Source of the DNA: Methylophaga sp. | Lineage (GTDB): Bacteria > Pseudomonadota > Gammaproteobacteria > Nitrosococcales > Methylophagaceae | DNA: 5,292 nucleotides | Direction of reading: 5' to 3' | Assembly (NCBI GenBank): GCA_013139345.1 | Contig: WTAY01000055.1 | Coordinates: forward strand, 1 to 5,292 | Part shown: one piece after another, positions 4,811 to 5,292 of the stretch | Layout: each line of letters opens with the position of its first letter | Position numbering within the stretch: position 1 is the stretch's first letter | The notes under the pieces: model-generated | What the model was told of the DNA's origin: nothing | Seen by the model: only the letters and a program-made list of their open reading frames with translations | Database searches by the model: none | Made by a program: the position numbers and the translations under genes

Positions 4811-5292
4811 ATGTTGCTAATACCTGCAATTGATTTAAAAGAAGGAAAATGTGTTCGTTTACGTCAAGGGCGAATGGAAGATAATACTGTATTTTCAGAT
4901 GACCCTGTTGCAGTTGCAGGAAAATGGGTAGAACAAGGTGCGAGACGTATTCATTTAGTTGATCTGGATGGCGCTTTTGCTGGGAAACCTAAAAATGCTG
5001 GCATTATTAAAGCCATCGCTGAAGCCTATCCTGATGTCCCTGTGCAAATTGGAGGAGGTATTCGTGATGAAGCAACCATTCAAGGCTATTTAGATGCAGG
5101 CGTGCAATATGTCATTATTGGCTCAAAAGCAGTGAGTGATCCTGATTTTGTTCGTGAAATGGCCGGTAAATTTACTGGACATGTGATTGTTGGCTTAGAT
5201 GCAAAAGATGGCATGGTTGCGATTGATGGCTGGGCAACTGTTTCAGATAAAAATGTGACTGATCTTGCTAAAGAATTTGAAGCGAACGGGGT
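4811..5292 (+). CDS. hisA: Phosphoribosyl-formimino-AICAR-phosphate isomerase HisA (partial, 3' cut)
   Basis: HisA carries out the Amadori isomerisation of ProFAR to PRFAR, the substrate of HisH/HisF. The frame is open from ATG 4811 to the window edge, giving 160 full codons of an expected 240-250. The TIM-barrel begins MLLIPAIDLKEGKCVRLRQG, with the catalytic aspartate Asp8; HLVDLDGAFAGKP (48-60) and QIGGGIRD (79-86) carry the first phosphate-binding half-barrel features, VIIGSKAV (101-108) follows, and the second catalytic aspartate is Asp130 in VGLDAKDG. GWATVS (140-145) distinguishes HisA from HisF, which shares the fold. It lies 60 bp after hisH, a looser gap than usual, with only a weak GAG at 4799-4801 as ribosome binding site. 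That gap contains no clear promoter or terminator, so the gene is likely read with hisB and hisH. Confidence 0.97.
   Translation, partial: MLLIPAIDLKEGKCVRLRQGRMEDNTVFSDDPVAVAGKWVEQGARRIHLVDLDGAFAGKPKNAGIIKAIAEAYPDVPVQIGGGIRDEATIQGYLDAGVQYVIIGSKAVSDPDFVREMAGKFTGHVIVGLDAKDGMVAIDGWATVSDKNVTDLAKEFEANG

Overview
The window looks like chromosomal DNA from an AT-rich gammaproteobacterium. The main reasons are a TypA/BipA that reads very close to the enterobacterial protein as I remember it, a monofunctional HisB followed by hisH and hisA (a common proteobacterial order), and a LysR-type regulator end of proteobacterial style. I cannot name the genus. All genes are on the + strand.

Layout: (1) 1-1107 holds the last 44 codons of a LysR-family regulator, a small class I SAM-dependent methyltransferase whose GTG start overlaps the regulator's stop, and, 7 bp further on, a single-domain rhodanese. 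The three are packed like one transcription unit. (2) 1108-1229 is a short spacer with a good hairpin and a possible promoter. (3) 1230-3041 is a full-length typA (bipA), a ribosome-associated GTPase. (4) 3042-3390 is a long spacer with a GC-rich terminator hairpin, a second weaker hairpin and an AT-rich promoter-like stretch. (5) From 3391 to the end runs a histidine biosynthesis cluster, hisB-hisH-hisA, with hisA cut by the window edge. HisB, HisA and HisH (with HisF, presumably downstream) carry out neighbouring middle steps of the pathway: HisA isomerises ProFAR to PRFAR, HisH/HisF turn PRFAR into imidazole glycerol phosphate, and HisB dehydrates that product.

The gene content is ordinary and I see no new multi-gene system. 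The most unusual feature is the 124-bp hisB-hisH spacer. Directly after the hisB stop codon come 12 perfect copies of the heptamer TTGAGTC, then one degenerate copy, then four T-rich heptamers (TTTTANN). All 17 units keep the same 7-bp register, ending 5 bp before the hisH start codon. The tract leaves hisH without a visible Shine-Dalgarno sequence and places 12 GANTC sites at 7-bp spacing inside a biosynthetic operon. The other points worth checking are the hairpin in front of typA and a divergent C-terminal loop in TypA.
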